6,323 nt of DNA from an uncultured Simplicispira sp. (GTDB lineage: Bacteria > Pseudomonadota > Gammaproteobacteria > Burkholderiales > Burkholderiaceae_C). The stretch covers positions 1 to 6,323 of the forward strand of contig CAIRYF010000321.1 in the NCBI GenBank assembly GCA_903882725.1. Reading direction: 5' to 3'. Both the position numbers and the translations under genes were made by a program. Shown piece by piece: positions 1 through 5,846 of this stretch (position 1 is the first letter of the stretch; each line of letters begins with the position of its first letter). The notes beneath the pieces are model-generated. The model was not told the origin of the DNA. It ran no database searches and worked only from the letters and a program-made list of their open reading frames with translations.

Positions 1-2
1 CT

Positions 3-184
3 ACCCCCGAGCGCATTGAACGGATGCGCGCCCAACGCGCCCAGCGCCACGCCCAAGCCGATCTGCGGGCCGATGCCGCCTTGGCTTTTTATGCCGAGCT
101 AAACCCCGCGCAGCAAAAAACCTTTGACAAGCACGCCGCAAACCATCACCACGTCAACTACCCCACCCTAAAGGATGGGGCTTG
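3..184 (+). CDS. Spy/CpxP-like periplasmic chaperone, C-terminal part (5' end outside window)
   Basis: An open frame entering from the left edge encodes 60 residues, beginning TPERIERMRAQRAQR and ending in a stop at 182-184. The Arg/Gln/Ala-rich helix followed by AFYAELNPAQQKTFDKHAA matches the repeated LTxxQ-type signature of Spy/CpxP proteins, small periplasmic helical chaperones or metal/envelope-stress sensors. The tail contains a His cluster (HHH), common in this group. The signal peptide and first helices lie outside the window. The last eight residues (YPTLKDGA) and the stop lie in the left end of the inserted IscB element. The native protein probably ended ...HHHVN at about 158, so the insertion changes only the extreme C-terminus. 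Family assignment rests on a short fragment; the alternative is an unrelated Ala/Arg-rich helical protein. Confidence 0.7.
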
Positions 185-454
185 AAGCCAAAAGGTGCCA
201 AGCCAGGTTGACCAGGGAAAGCGGTAACCAGTCCGCTGCGTTAACAACAGGTCGTTCAGACGCACCAGCAAATGCTTCCTCAGTTTGCTGCTCTGCAAGG
301 TCTTGATCATGCTGAACCAAGGTAAAAGTTCGAAGGTCTTGACCGCAGCCTGCAAAGGCTGGAGCCGGTTGCTGACATTCCCGAGGGGAGCGGTCTCGCA
401 AGAGACCCGTTACCAGGCCCGTAAGGGTTTGACTACTGGAAAGACAACGGAGTT
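145..454 (+). ncRNA. Putative omega-RNA (HEARO RNA) of IscB with 5' guide
   Basis: The roughly 285 nt between the left end and iscB lack a convincing gene on either strand but are rich in helices. Seen directly: AGCGG/CCGCT (220-224/233-237), CAGCAAA/TTTGCTG (266-272/284-290), CAGCCT-GCAA-AGGCTG (346-361), GGTCTC-GCAA-GAGACC (392-407), CCC-GTAA-GGG (418-427), and a possible long-range GCCGGT/ACC-a-GGC helix (364-369/412-418). Three hairpins carry GNRA tetraloops. Position and size fit the omega-RNA of IscB systems, a guide followed by a scaffold of a few hundred nt ending near the iscB start. The guide would be host sequence just 5' of the element, about positions 145-160, so transcription probably begins at the upstream chaperone promoter. 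Exact RNA ends are not visible in the sequence; the boundaries given are estimates. Confidence 0.75.
161..180 (+). repeat. Left terminal hairpin of the IscB element
   Basis: CCCCA pairs with TGGGG, then a C-A mismatch, then CC pairs with GG around a TAAA loop. Position by position it matches the right-end hairpin at 15 of 20 bases, and three of the five differences are A/G changes. In IS200/IS605 elements such subterminal imperfect hairpins are the transposase binding sites. It would also be the first stem of the omega-RNA, directly after the guide. Confidence 0.75.
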
Positions 455-456
455 TT

Positions 457-462
457 GGAGAG
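457..462 (+). promoter_or_regulatory. Shine-Dalgarno site for iscB
   Basis: GGAGAG lies 4 nt before ATG 467, and another GGAG sits at 449-452. This favours ATG 467 over the in-frame TTG at 455, which would place the Shine-Dalgarno sequence inside the gene. The protein then begins MAVFVLDRQGKALMP, the normal N-terminus of IscB. Confidence 0.55.
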
Positions 463-466
463 ACAA

Positions 467-1903
467 ATGGCGGTTTTTGTGTTGGATCGACAAGGCAAGG
501 CGCTGATGCCCTGCACCGAAAAGCGCGCCCGGCTGCTGCTGGAGCGCGGTCGGGCGCGGGTGCATCGCCTCGTACCCATGGTGATCCGGCTGGTAGACCG
601 TGAAGTGGCTTCTTGTGAGTTGCAGCCGCTGCGCCTCAAACTCGACCCCGGCAGCAAAACCACCGGCCTGGCACTGGTTCGAGATGCCCAAGTCATCGAC
701 CCGCAGAGCGGTGAAGTGCAAACCAGCTCCGTCGTATTGAACTTGATGGAACTGGTGCATCGCGGCAGGCAAATCTCCGAAGCACTGACCGTCCGCCGCC
801 AGATGCGCCGCCGCCGCAGAAGCAATTTGCGCTATCGCGCGCCGCGTTTTCTCCATCGCGGCAACAAAAAATCGGGCTGGCTGGCGCCCTCGCTCCAACA
901 CCGGGTGGACACCTGCATGACATGGGTGGGGCGCATCCAGCGCTGGGCGCCCATCAGAGCCATCAGCTGCGAGCTGGTGCGCTTTGATATGCAAGCCCTG
1001 CAAAACCCAGAAATATCGGGCATCCAATACCAGCAAGGCACTCTGTTTGGCTACGAACTGCGCGAGTACCTGCTGGAGAAATGGGGGCGCCAGTGCGCTT
1101 ACTGCGACATCAAGGATGTACCGCTGCAAATCGAACATATCCGCCCCAAAGCGCAAGGCGGCAGCAACCGGGCGTCCAACCTGACGCTGGCTTGCTCGTG
1201 CTGCAACCAGAAAAAAGCGGCGCGCAGCATTGAAGATTTTCTGGCCAAAGACCCAAAGCGTCTGGCAAACGTATTGGCCAGCGCCAAGAAACCTTTGCGC
1301 GATGCAGCGGCAGTGAATGCCACCCGCTGGGCGCTGGCCAATGCCCTCAAAGCGACGGGCCTGCCAGTAGAGCTTGCCTCTGGCGGCAGAACCAAATTCA
1401 ACCGCTGCACTTTGGGAATCCCAAAAACGCACGCGCTGGACGCCGCTTGCGTGGGAAAAATAGATGCCATTCAACACTGGCAGCGCCCCACCTTAACCCT
1501 CAAAGCCACAGGCCGGGGCAGCTACCAGCGCACAAGACTGAACAAATTTGGCTTCCCACGCGGCTACCTGATGCGCAGCAAGCGTGTGCAGGGTTTTGGC
1601 ACGGGCGACATGGTTCGCGCTGACGTGCCATCGGGCGCGAAAGCCGGTATCCACACAGGCCGGGTAGCGATCCGGGCCAGCGGCTCTTTCAACATCCAGA
1701 AGCACCAGGGCGGCAAAGCCGTCGTGGTGCAAGGCATCAGCCACAGGCACTGCCGCGTGATTCAGCGCGGTGATGGTTACGGCTATTTCTTCAACCGGGC
1801 CGACAACACAGGACGTGAACAGGCAAGGCCCACAACGACGGATGCTGCGCATCCGGCGCTCTACCTCCCCGCCCTGAACGGCGGGGTTTCACGCGCAGTT
1901 TGA
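467..1903 (+). CDS. iscB: IscB, omega-RNA-guided RuvC/HNH endonuclease
   Basis: The 478-residue protein has all IscB domains in order. An N-terminal PLMP-type domain covers about residues 1-45 (KALMPC at 11-16). RuvC-I is LKLDPGSKTTGLAL with D60. An Arg-rich bridge helix (RRQMRRRRRSNLRYR) lies at 110-124. RuvC-II carries E169 in ISCEL. The HNH domain (about 205-255) has CAYC at 210-213, IEH with H224, N238 and CSCC-N247. RuvC-III is THALDAACVG with H322 and D325. A C-terminal target-interaction domain (about 355-440) includes GFPRGYLMR and a closing DGYGY. IscB is the compact ancestor of Cas9 and cuts DNA directed by an omega-RNA. All catalytic residues expected of the family are present, so it may be active. 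The last ~38 residues are encoded by the element's right end and are probably not functional. The stop TGA overlaps the next gene's ATG (TGATG). Start chosen from the Shine-Dalgarno site. Confidence 0.95.
   Translation: MAVFVLDRQGKALMPCTEKRARLLLERGRARVHRLVPMVIRLVDREVASCELQPLRLKLDPGSKTTGLALVRDAQVIDPQSGEVQTSSVVLNLMELVHRGRQISEALTVRRQMRRRRRSNLRYRAPRFLHRGNKKSGWLAPSLQHRVDTCMTWVGRIQRWAPIRAISCELVRFDMQALQNPEISGIQYQQGTLFGYELREYLLEKWGRQCAYCDIKDVPLQIEHIRPKAQGGSNRASNLTLACSCCNQKKAARSIEDFLAKDPKRLANVLASAKKPLRDAAAVNATRWALANALKATGLPVELASGGRTKFNRCTLGIPKTHALDAACVGKIDAIQHWQRPTLTLKATGRGSYQRTRLNKFGFPRGYLMRSKRVQGFGTGDMVRADVPSGAKAGIHTGRVAIRASGSFNIQKHQGGKAVVVQGISHRHCRVIQRGDGYGYFFNRADNTGREQARPTTTDAAHPALYLPALNGGVSRAV
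1867..1886 (+). repeat. Right terminal hairpin of the IscB element
   Basis: CCCCGCC (1867-1873) pairs perfectly with GGCGGGG (1880-1886) around a CTGAAC loop. It is followed by TTTCACGCGC. This is the typical right-end hairpin of IS200/IS605-related elements and nearly copies the left-end hairpin. It lies inside the 3' end of the iscB reading frame. As GC-rich RNA followed by only TTT it could also weakly terminate transcription. Confidence 0.8.
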
Positions 1904-2532
1904 TGATTCAAGTGGTGCTATGCGACGACCATGCCGTAGTGCGACGCGGTATTCGCGATACGCTGGTCGAGGCTCCCGACATTGAGGTGACCGGCGAAGC
2001 AGCCAGCTACGCTGAACTGCGCGACATTTTGCGCACCGCCAATTGCGACGTATTACTGCTCGACTTGAATATGCCGGGCCGCAGCGGCCTAGAAGTGCTG
2101 GCCAGCGTGCGCGAAACCCACGCTGCCATTCGGGTGCTGATTGTGTCGATGTACCCAGAAGACCAATACGCTGTGCGCTGCCTGCGCGCAGGTGCCCAAG
2201 GCTACGCCAACAAGGCATCTGACCCACTGGAATTGATCACTGCCGTGCGCACGCTGATGCTGGGGCGCAAATACCTAACCCCCGAAGTCGCGCAAATGCT
2301 GGCCGAAAGCGTCTCTCAGCCGACGCTGGAGGCACCCCACACCACCCTGTCCGAGCGCGAGTTACAAACGCTGCTGAAAATAGCCACCGGCAACCGCCTG
2401 TCTGACATTGCTGAAGAGCTCATGTTGAGCCCAAAAACCGTCAGCGTCTACCGCTCGCGGGTGCTGGAAAAGCTCAAACTCACCAACAATGCAGAGTTGA
2501 CCGTCTACGCCATTCGCAACAACTTGGTTTGA
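1903..2532 (+). CDS. Response regulator, NarL/FixJ (LuxR-type HTH) family
   Basis: A 209-residue two-domain transcription factor. The receiver domain (about 1-120) has the acidic pair D8/D9 (LCDDH), phospho-acceptor D54 (LLLDLNMPG), switch S82 (VLIVSM) and K104 (ANKAS), so it should be phosphorylated by a histidine kinase. The LuxR-type helix-turn-helix (about 146-205) runs from LSERELQTLLKIATG through LSPKTVSVYRSRVLEKLKL. ATG 1903 is preferred over the TTG at 1900 because MIQVVLCDDH is the usual N-terminus. No partner kinase is visible. The gene directly abuts the right end of the IscB element and was probably coupled to the chaperone gene through a stop/start overlap. Its targets cannot be told; an envelope-stress role is only suggested by the Spy-like neighbour. 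Confidence 0.93.
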   Translation: MIQVVLCDDHAVVRRGIRDTLVEAPDIEVTGEAASYAELRDILRTANCDVLLLDLNMPGRSGLEVLASVRETHAAIRVLIVSMYPEDQYAVRCLRAGAQGYANKASDPLELITAVRTLMLGRKYLTPEVAQMLAESVSQPTLEAPHTTLSERELQTLLKIATGNRLSDIAEELMLSPKTVSVYRSRVLEKLKLTNNAELTVYAIRNNLV

Positions 2533-2555
2533 GCTTCAGGTCTCACCAGCCATAT

Positions 2556-2620
2556 TTATGGCCAAATTAGCCTCTAGCCCTTATGCAACAAGCGCTAGAA
2601 GCTATGAATATTATAGCAAA
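2556..2620. repeat. Intergenic palindromic repeat, Comamonadaceae-like
   Basis: AGCCTCTAGCCC (2569-2580) pairs with GCGCTAGAAGCT (2592-2603) with two mismatches around TTATGCAACAA. An adjoining AT-rich hairpin, GCTATGA/TTATAGC (2601-2617), overlaps its 3' arm, so the two may be alternative folds. From memory, very similar palindromes recur between genes of Comamonadaceae genomes; this cannot be verified here. It lies between the converging response regulator and fliR genes and might act as a two-way terminator. The rest of the 2533-2644 gap shows no gene. Confidence 0.5.
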
Positions 2621-2644
2621 AACATCCATAAGCCACTGCTAACA

Positions 2645-3415
2645 CTAACGCAGGCTGGCGAACAGGTCGATAGCGCGCTGCATCAGCGTCATCACCGGCT
2701 GCTCCAACAGGGGCAAAGTGGCGGCAATGCCCAGCATTCCCACGGTCAGGGTCACAGGAAAACCCACGGCATAAATATTCATCTGCGGTGCCACGCGCGA
2801 GATGATGCCCAAGGTTAAATTGACAAATAGCAGCAACACCACCATGGGCAACGCAATCCACAAAGCGCTGGAAAACAGCGATGAACCCAGCTCATAAAGG
2901 CGCATCTGAGCCAAAGATTGTAAAAAATTACCATTGACCGGAAAGGCATCAAAGCTCTTGACCACCGCCAACAGCACCATCAAATGCCCATTGATCACCA
3001 CAAACAGCAGCATCGACATATTGCCAAAAAATCGGGCCACGGCGCTGATGCGGGCATTGCTGCTCGGGTCAAAGAAGGAGGCGAAATTCAGGCCCATTTG
3101 CAGGCCGATGACTTCGCCCGCCAACTCGACCGATGAAAACACCAAGCGCACGGCAAAACCAATCGCTATACCAACCACCACCTGCTGGGCCACAGCAGCC
3201 AAAGCATCAGGCCCAGTCAAAGAGATGACGGGCTGGTTGCCCAGCATAGCCTGCGAACTCAAGGCAACGAAAAAAGCCAAGCCAATTTTGGCGCGCATGG
3301 GAATGACGTGCATCGAAAACAGCGGTGCCGACGAAAACATAGCCAGCACACGCAAAAAAGGCCACAAGATGGGCGACACCCACGCCATCAGTTGTGCCTC
3401 AGAAAACGTGATCAC
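2645..3415 (-). CDS. fliR: Flagellar type III export-gate protein FliR
   Basis: The 256-residue, very hydrophobic protein is of normal FliR length. It begins MITFSEAQLMAWVSPILWPFLRVLAMFSSAPLF and contains the family-typical AGEVIGLQMGLNFASFFDP (about residues 98-116) and NLTLGIISRVAPQMNIYAVGFP (about 200-221). Around six membrane segments are apparent. FliR joins FliP and FliQ in the FliP5Q4R1 export gate at the flagellar base, through which rod, hook and filament subunits pass. The start is a GTG, 15 nt after the fliQ stop, with no recognisable Shine-Dalgarno sequence; it is the only plausible in-frame start after that stop. As the last gene of the cluster it faces the response regulator gene across the intergenic repeat. 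Confidence 0.96.
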   Translation of the reverse strand: MITFSEAQLMAWVSPILWPFLRVLAMFSSAPLFSMHVIPMRAKIGLAFFVALSSQAMLGNQPVISLTGPDALAAVAQQVVVGIAIGFAVRLVFSSVELAGEVIGLQMGLNFASFFDPSSNARISAVARFFGNMSMLLFVVINGHLMVLLAVVKSFDAFPVNGNFLQSLAQMRLYELGSSLFSSALWIALPMVVLLLFVNLTLGIISRVAPQMNIYAVGFPVTLTVGMLGIAATLPLLEQPVMTLMQRAIDLFASLR

Positions 3416-3430
3416 AAGGACACGGATCGG

Positions 3431-3700
3431 CTAGCCGATCATTGATGGAATCGACAAGATAGAGCGACGAATGAAGTCCACCAAAGTACTCAGCATCCAC
3501 GGCCCAGCGATGGTGAAAACCAGCATGGCAGCAATCAGCTTGGGCACAAAGGCCAGCGTCGCTTCGTGGATTTGCGTGACTGCCTGAAAAATACTCACCA
3601 ACAAGCCCACCGCCATCACCACCCCCAGCACGGGCATGGAGAGCATTAGCAGCAAAGTGAGAGCCTCGCGCCCGACGGTTAAAGCCAACTGTGGCGTCAT
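3431..3700 (-). CDS. fliQ: Flagellar type III export-gate protein FliQ
   Basis: The 89-residue protein has the size and two-helix hairpin layout of FliQ. A first membrane segment lies at about 14-38 (LTLLLMLSMPVLGVVMAVGLLVSIF), then the conserved QAVTQIHEATLAFVPKL, then a second membrane segment at about 54-74. It packs with FliP and FliR in the export gate. ATG 3700 follows a strong GAGGGGGA Shine-Dalgarno sequence about 8 nt upstream and lies 13 nt after the fliP stop. Confidence 0.96.
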   Translation of the reverse strand: MTPQLALTVGREALTLLLMLSMPVLGVVMAVGLLVSIFQAVTQIHEATLAFVPKLIAAMLVFTIAGPWMLSTLVDFIRRSILSIPSMIG

Positions 3701-3713
3701 AACAGCATCCCCC

Positions 3714-4532
3714 TCAAGTCACAAAACTAGCGGCCAGTGAGCCAATCAACAAATTCCAGCCATCGGCCAGCACAAACAGCATCAGTTTGAACGGCAAAGC
3801 AACCAGCACCGGCGAAAGCATCATCATGCCCAGCGACATCAAAATGCTAGAAACCACCATGTCGATCACCAGAAACGGAATGAAGATCATGAAGCCGATC
3901 TGAAAGGCCGACTTCAACTCGCTGGTGACAAACGCCGGCACCAGCACCCGCAGCGGCGCAACCTCGGCCGTTACGCGGTCATCGAGCTTGGCCAAGCGCG
4001 CAAACAAAGAAAAATCTGACTCGCGCGTTTGCTTGAGCATGAACTGGCGCATCGGCGCTTCCGCCTTGTCCAACGCCTGCTCAAAATTAATGGCATTGGT
4101 GGTGTAGGGCAAATAGGCGTCTTGATACACGCGGTCCAGCGTGGGCCCCATAACAAAGAACGTTAGAAAAAGTGACAAGCCAACAATCACCTGATTCGGC
4201 GGTGCCGATTGCGTACCCAAAGCTTGGCGCAGCAACGACAAGACAATCACGATGCGGGTAAAGCCGGTCATCATCAGCAAAATTGCCGGCAAAAACGACA
4301 GGGCAGTAAAGAACAACAGCGTTTGGATGGGCACCGAAAAACTAGATCCCCCACTGCCCGATCCCACCAACAGCGGCAACGAACCAGCCGCTTGCGCTGC
4401 ACCCGGCGCAAGGGCAGCGCAGATCAGCCCCAACGCAGTGACACTGACAGTGCCAACGCGCGCCACACCGCACGCCATACCGCACGCCGTAGGGTGGCGC
4501 GCCCAAGAAACTGGCACTGCTGGGCTAACCAT
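3714..4532 (-). CDS. fliP: Flagellar type III export-gate protein FliP
   Basis: The 272-residue protein carries FliP hallmarks: [38 protein letters not shown] core (about 91-124), a periplasmic loop (about 130-195), and [17 protein letters not shown] (about 198-214), followed by the C-terminal membrane hairpin to [12 protein letters not shown]. An N-terminal signal peptide with a probable cut after AQA (residue 48) is seen; FliP is unusual in the apparatus for having one. ATG 4532 is chosen over the upstream ATG at 4610 because it has a good Shine-Dalgarno sequence and overlaps the fliO stop by 8 nt. ATG 4478 (residue 19) is another possible start and would give a more normal signal peptide length. 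FliP forms the pentameric core of the export gate. Confidence 0.95.
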   Translation of the reverse strand: MVSPAVPVSWARHPTACGMACGVARVGTVSVTALGLICAALAPGAAQAAGSLPLLVGSGSGGSSFSVPIQTLLFFTALSFLPAILLMMTGFTRIVIVLSLLRQALGTQSAPPNQVIVGLSLFLTFFVMGPTLDRVYQDAYLPYTTNAINFEQALDKAEAPMRQFMLKQTRESDFSLFARLAKLDDRVTAEVAPLRVLVPAFVTSELKSAFQIGFMIFIPFLVIDMVVSSILMSLGMMMLSPVLVALPFKLMLFVLADGWNLLIGSLAASFVT

Positions 4533-4881
4533 GGGAAGCTTCCCCTGCGGCCTGGGATACTGTTTGCACCCGTGCCATTTCGCGTGAAAACGACGACACA
4601 GAGCCTGCATCAGCTGCTACGGCAGATGCCCCCAAAATATGCAAGCAAGTAATTTGCTGCGCCGTCACACCCAACACCAAACAGGTACGTGCCTGCTCTG
4701 GCCCCACCTCTACCGTAACAACGCGCTGATGCGGCCCTACAGCAATGGCAGACAACACACGAGAAGACATACCTACAGCGCCAGCCGCTTTACTCTGACG
4801 TTGCTGCACATACCGAATCAACCAAGGCAGGGCAGCCACGGCAGCGATAAACACCACCACCACCAACAAGGTTTGAGTCAT
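4525..4881 (-). CDS. fliO: Flagellar biosynthesis protein FliO
   Basis: The 118-residue protein has one N-terminal membrane segment (about 4-22, [21 protein letters not shown]) followed by a soluble domain with [22 protein letters not shown] and [16 protein letters not shown], the usual FliO pattern. FliO helps assemble the FliP ring and is not part of the finished gate. ATG 4881, giving [10 protein letters not shown], is preferred to the longer frame from 4935, which would overlap fliN by about 47 nt. It starts 7 nt after the fliN stop with only a weak Shine-Dalgarno sequence, which suggests coupling to fliN translation. FliO diverges quickly, so gene order adds much to this call. Confidence 0.9.
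   Translation of the reverse strand: MTQTLLVVVVFIAAVAALPWLIRYVQQRQSKAAGAVGMSSRVLSAIAVGPHQRVVTVEVGPEQARTCLVLGVTAQQITCLHILGASAVAADAGSVSSFSREMARVQTVSQAAGEASHG
4541..4546 (-). promoter_or_regulatory. Shine-Dalgarno site deciding the fliP start
   Basis: On the minus strand AGGGGA lies 8 nt before ATG 4532, inside the 3' end of fliO. It supports that start over the longer open frame, which would begin well inside fliO. Confidence 0.6.
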
Positions 4882-4888
4882 GCTCACA

Positions 4889-5332
4889 CTATCCACGGCT
4901 GACGCGGCGCAAGCGCTCAGAGGGGGTGACCACATCGGTCAAACGAATACCAAATTTGTCATTAACCACCACAACCTCACCTTGGGCAATCAGATAGCCA
5001 TTGACCAAGACGTCCATAGGTTCGCCAGCCAAAGCATCCAATTCGACTACTGAGCCCTGCCCCAGCTGCAAAATATATTTGATGGGCACCTTGGTGCGGC
5101 CCAGCTCAACCGACAGCTGCACTGGAATATCCAACACCATATTGATGTCATTGATGGGTGAGTCACTGCCGCCACCAAATGGACGAACAGGCTCGCCACT
5201 CAAAGGGCCGCCTTGCTCGGCGTCACCCGGCTTAGGGTCTGATTTTTTTTGCTCGTCCAGCGCCTCTGCCCAACCCGCAAACGGATCATCGGGTGCGTTC
5301 ATATTGCTTTTATTGTTTTCTTCAGTTGCCAT
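4889..5332 (-). CDS. fliN: Flagellar motor switch protein FliN
   Basis: The 147-residue protein has a variable hydrophilic N-terminus (1-60, with FAGWAEALDEQ at 18-28) and a C-terminal SpoA domain (about 62-142): INMVLDIPVQLSVELGRTKVPI, LGQGSVVELDALAGEPMDVLVNGYLIAQGEVVVVNDKFGIRLTDVV. FliN multimers form the lower C-ring, where they take part in rotation switching and dock the export ATPase complex through FliH. ATG 5332 has a good GGGAGAG Shine-Dalgarno sequence and overlaps the 3' end of fliM by 11 nt. An internal ATG at codon 11 is a less likely start. A run of eight A's occurs within codons 28-30. Confidence 0.96.
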   Translation of the reverse strand: MATEENNKSNMNAPDDPFAGWAEALDEQKKSDPKPGDAEQGGPLSGEPVRPFGGGSDSPINDINMVLDIPVQLSVELGRTKVPIKYILQLGQGSVVELDALAGEPMDVLVNGYLIAQGEVVVVNDKFGIRLTDVVTPSERLRRVSRG

Positions 5333-5824
5333 TTTTCTCTCCCGTCCAGCTCAAATCTGAATTGCGTAAACACGCCTCAATACGAATCGCGTATTTAGAG
5401 TTGTGTGTGCCGTACTGGCACTCAAATACCGGCACACCACCGATCGAGGCTTGAATACGCGGATCACGGTCAAGCTCGATAAAGTCGCCCGCTTTCATAG
5501 CCAGCAGCTGTTCAACAGTAGCCTCAGTGCGTGCCAACTCGGCCACCAAGGTCACTTCAGCAGCCTGAATTTCACGGGTGAGCACACGCACCCAACGCCG
5601 GTCAACCTCCATCGAGTCGCCCTGCGTCGATGAATACAACACATCGCGAATTGGCTCCAGCGTGGCGTAAGGCATACAAATATGCACGGCACCAGACAGG
5701 TCGCCAATTTCTAGCTGAAACGCAGTTGACACCACAATTTCGCTGGGCGTAGCAATATTGGCAAACTGCGGCTGCATTTCTGAGCGTTGGTACTCCAGCT
5801 CTAGTGGATAAATACCCAGCCACG

Positions 5825-5831
5825 CTTTTTT
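5825..5831 (-). promoter_or_regulatory. fliM: Candidate -1 slippery heptamer A_AAA_AAG
   Basis: In the upstream fliM frame the codons are ACA AAA AAG, the heptamer known from programmed -1 frameshifting in E. coli dnaX. Slipping back one base leads directly into GCG TGG CTG (AWLG), the downstream fliM frame. The product would be full length with a changed stretch WVSFVPST in place of the expected x-VICAEY. I did not find a clear downstream stimulatory stem or an upstream Shine-Dalgarno-like stimulator. Confidence 0.3.
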
Positions 5832-5846
5832 GTACTCGGCACAAAT

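Larger units (their letters stand above)
161..1902 (+). mobile_element. IscB-type IS200/IS605-like element without transposase (HEARO/IS1341-like organisation)
   Basis: The element consists of a left terminal hairpin (161-180), a structured noncoding region upstream of iscB, the iscB gene, and a right terminal hairpin (1867-1886) close to the 3' end. The two hairpins are 15/20 identical, as expected for the ends recognised by an IS200/IS605 HUH transposase. No tnpA is present, so movement would need a transposase in trans. Ends are inferred: joining base 160 to base 1903 gives AACTAATGATTC, in which the upstream chaperone gene ends in TAA overlapping the response regulator ATG. A boundary 1-2 nt earlier on both sides gives TGATG instead, so the ends are uncertain by about 2 nt. 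There is no target duplication, in keeping with the peel-and-paste mechanism of this family. HEARO elements are reported to sit next to ATGA/GTGA, and ATGA is found at 1903-1906. Confidence 0.8.

Noticed and set aside
161..460. Riboswitch or CRISPR-like array upstream of iscB
   Set aside because: There is no regular repeat-spacer pattern; the only direct repeat is one pair of 10-mers. Terminal hairpins and linkage to iscB point to an omega-RNA.
455..466. TTG at 455 as the iscB start
   Set aside because: It would add four residues before the usual MAVFVLD start and bury the GGAGAG ribosome binding site.
168..506. Short open frames on both strands over the omega-RNA region
   Set aside because: They show no protein-like features or ribosome binding sites, and RNA secondary structure explains the region better.
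410..1477. Long open frame (355 codons) on the minus strand opposite iscB
   Set aside because: It lies antisense to a clearly recognised IscB, its translation is Ala/Gln/His-rich without any known domain, and it has the look of a GC-driven shadow frame.
1867..1890. Rho-independent terminator at the end of iscB
   Set aside because: The GC stem is strong but followed by only three T's, and its near-identity with the left-end hairpin marks it as a transposition end. A weak terminator effect is still possible.
2558..2861. Open frames over the 3' end of fliR and the intergenic repeat
   Set aside because: They overlap fliR in other frames, and their peptides are His/Gln-rich shadows without recognisable features.
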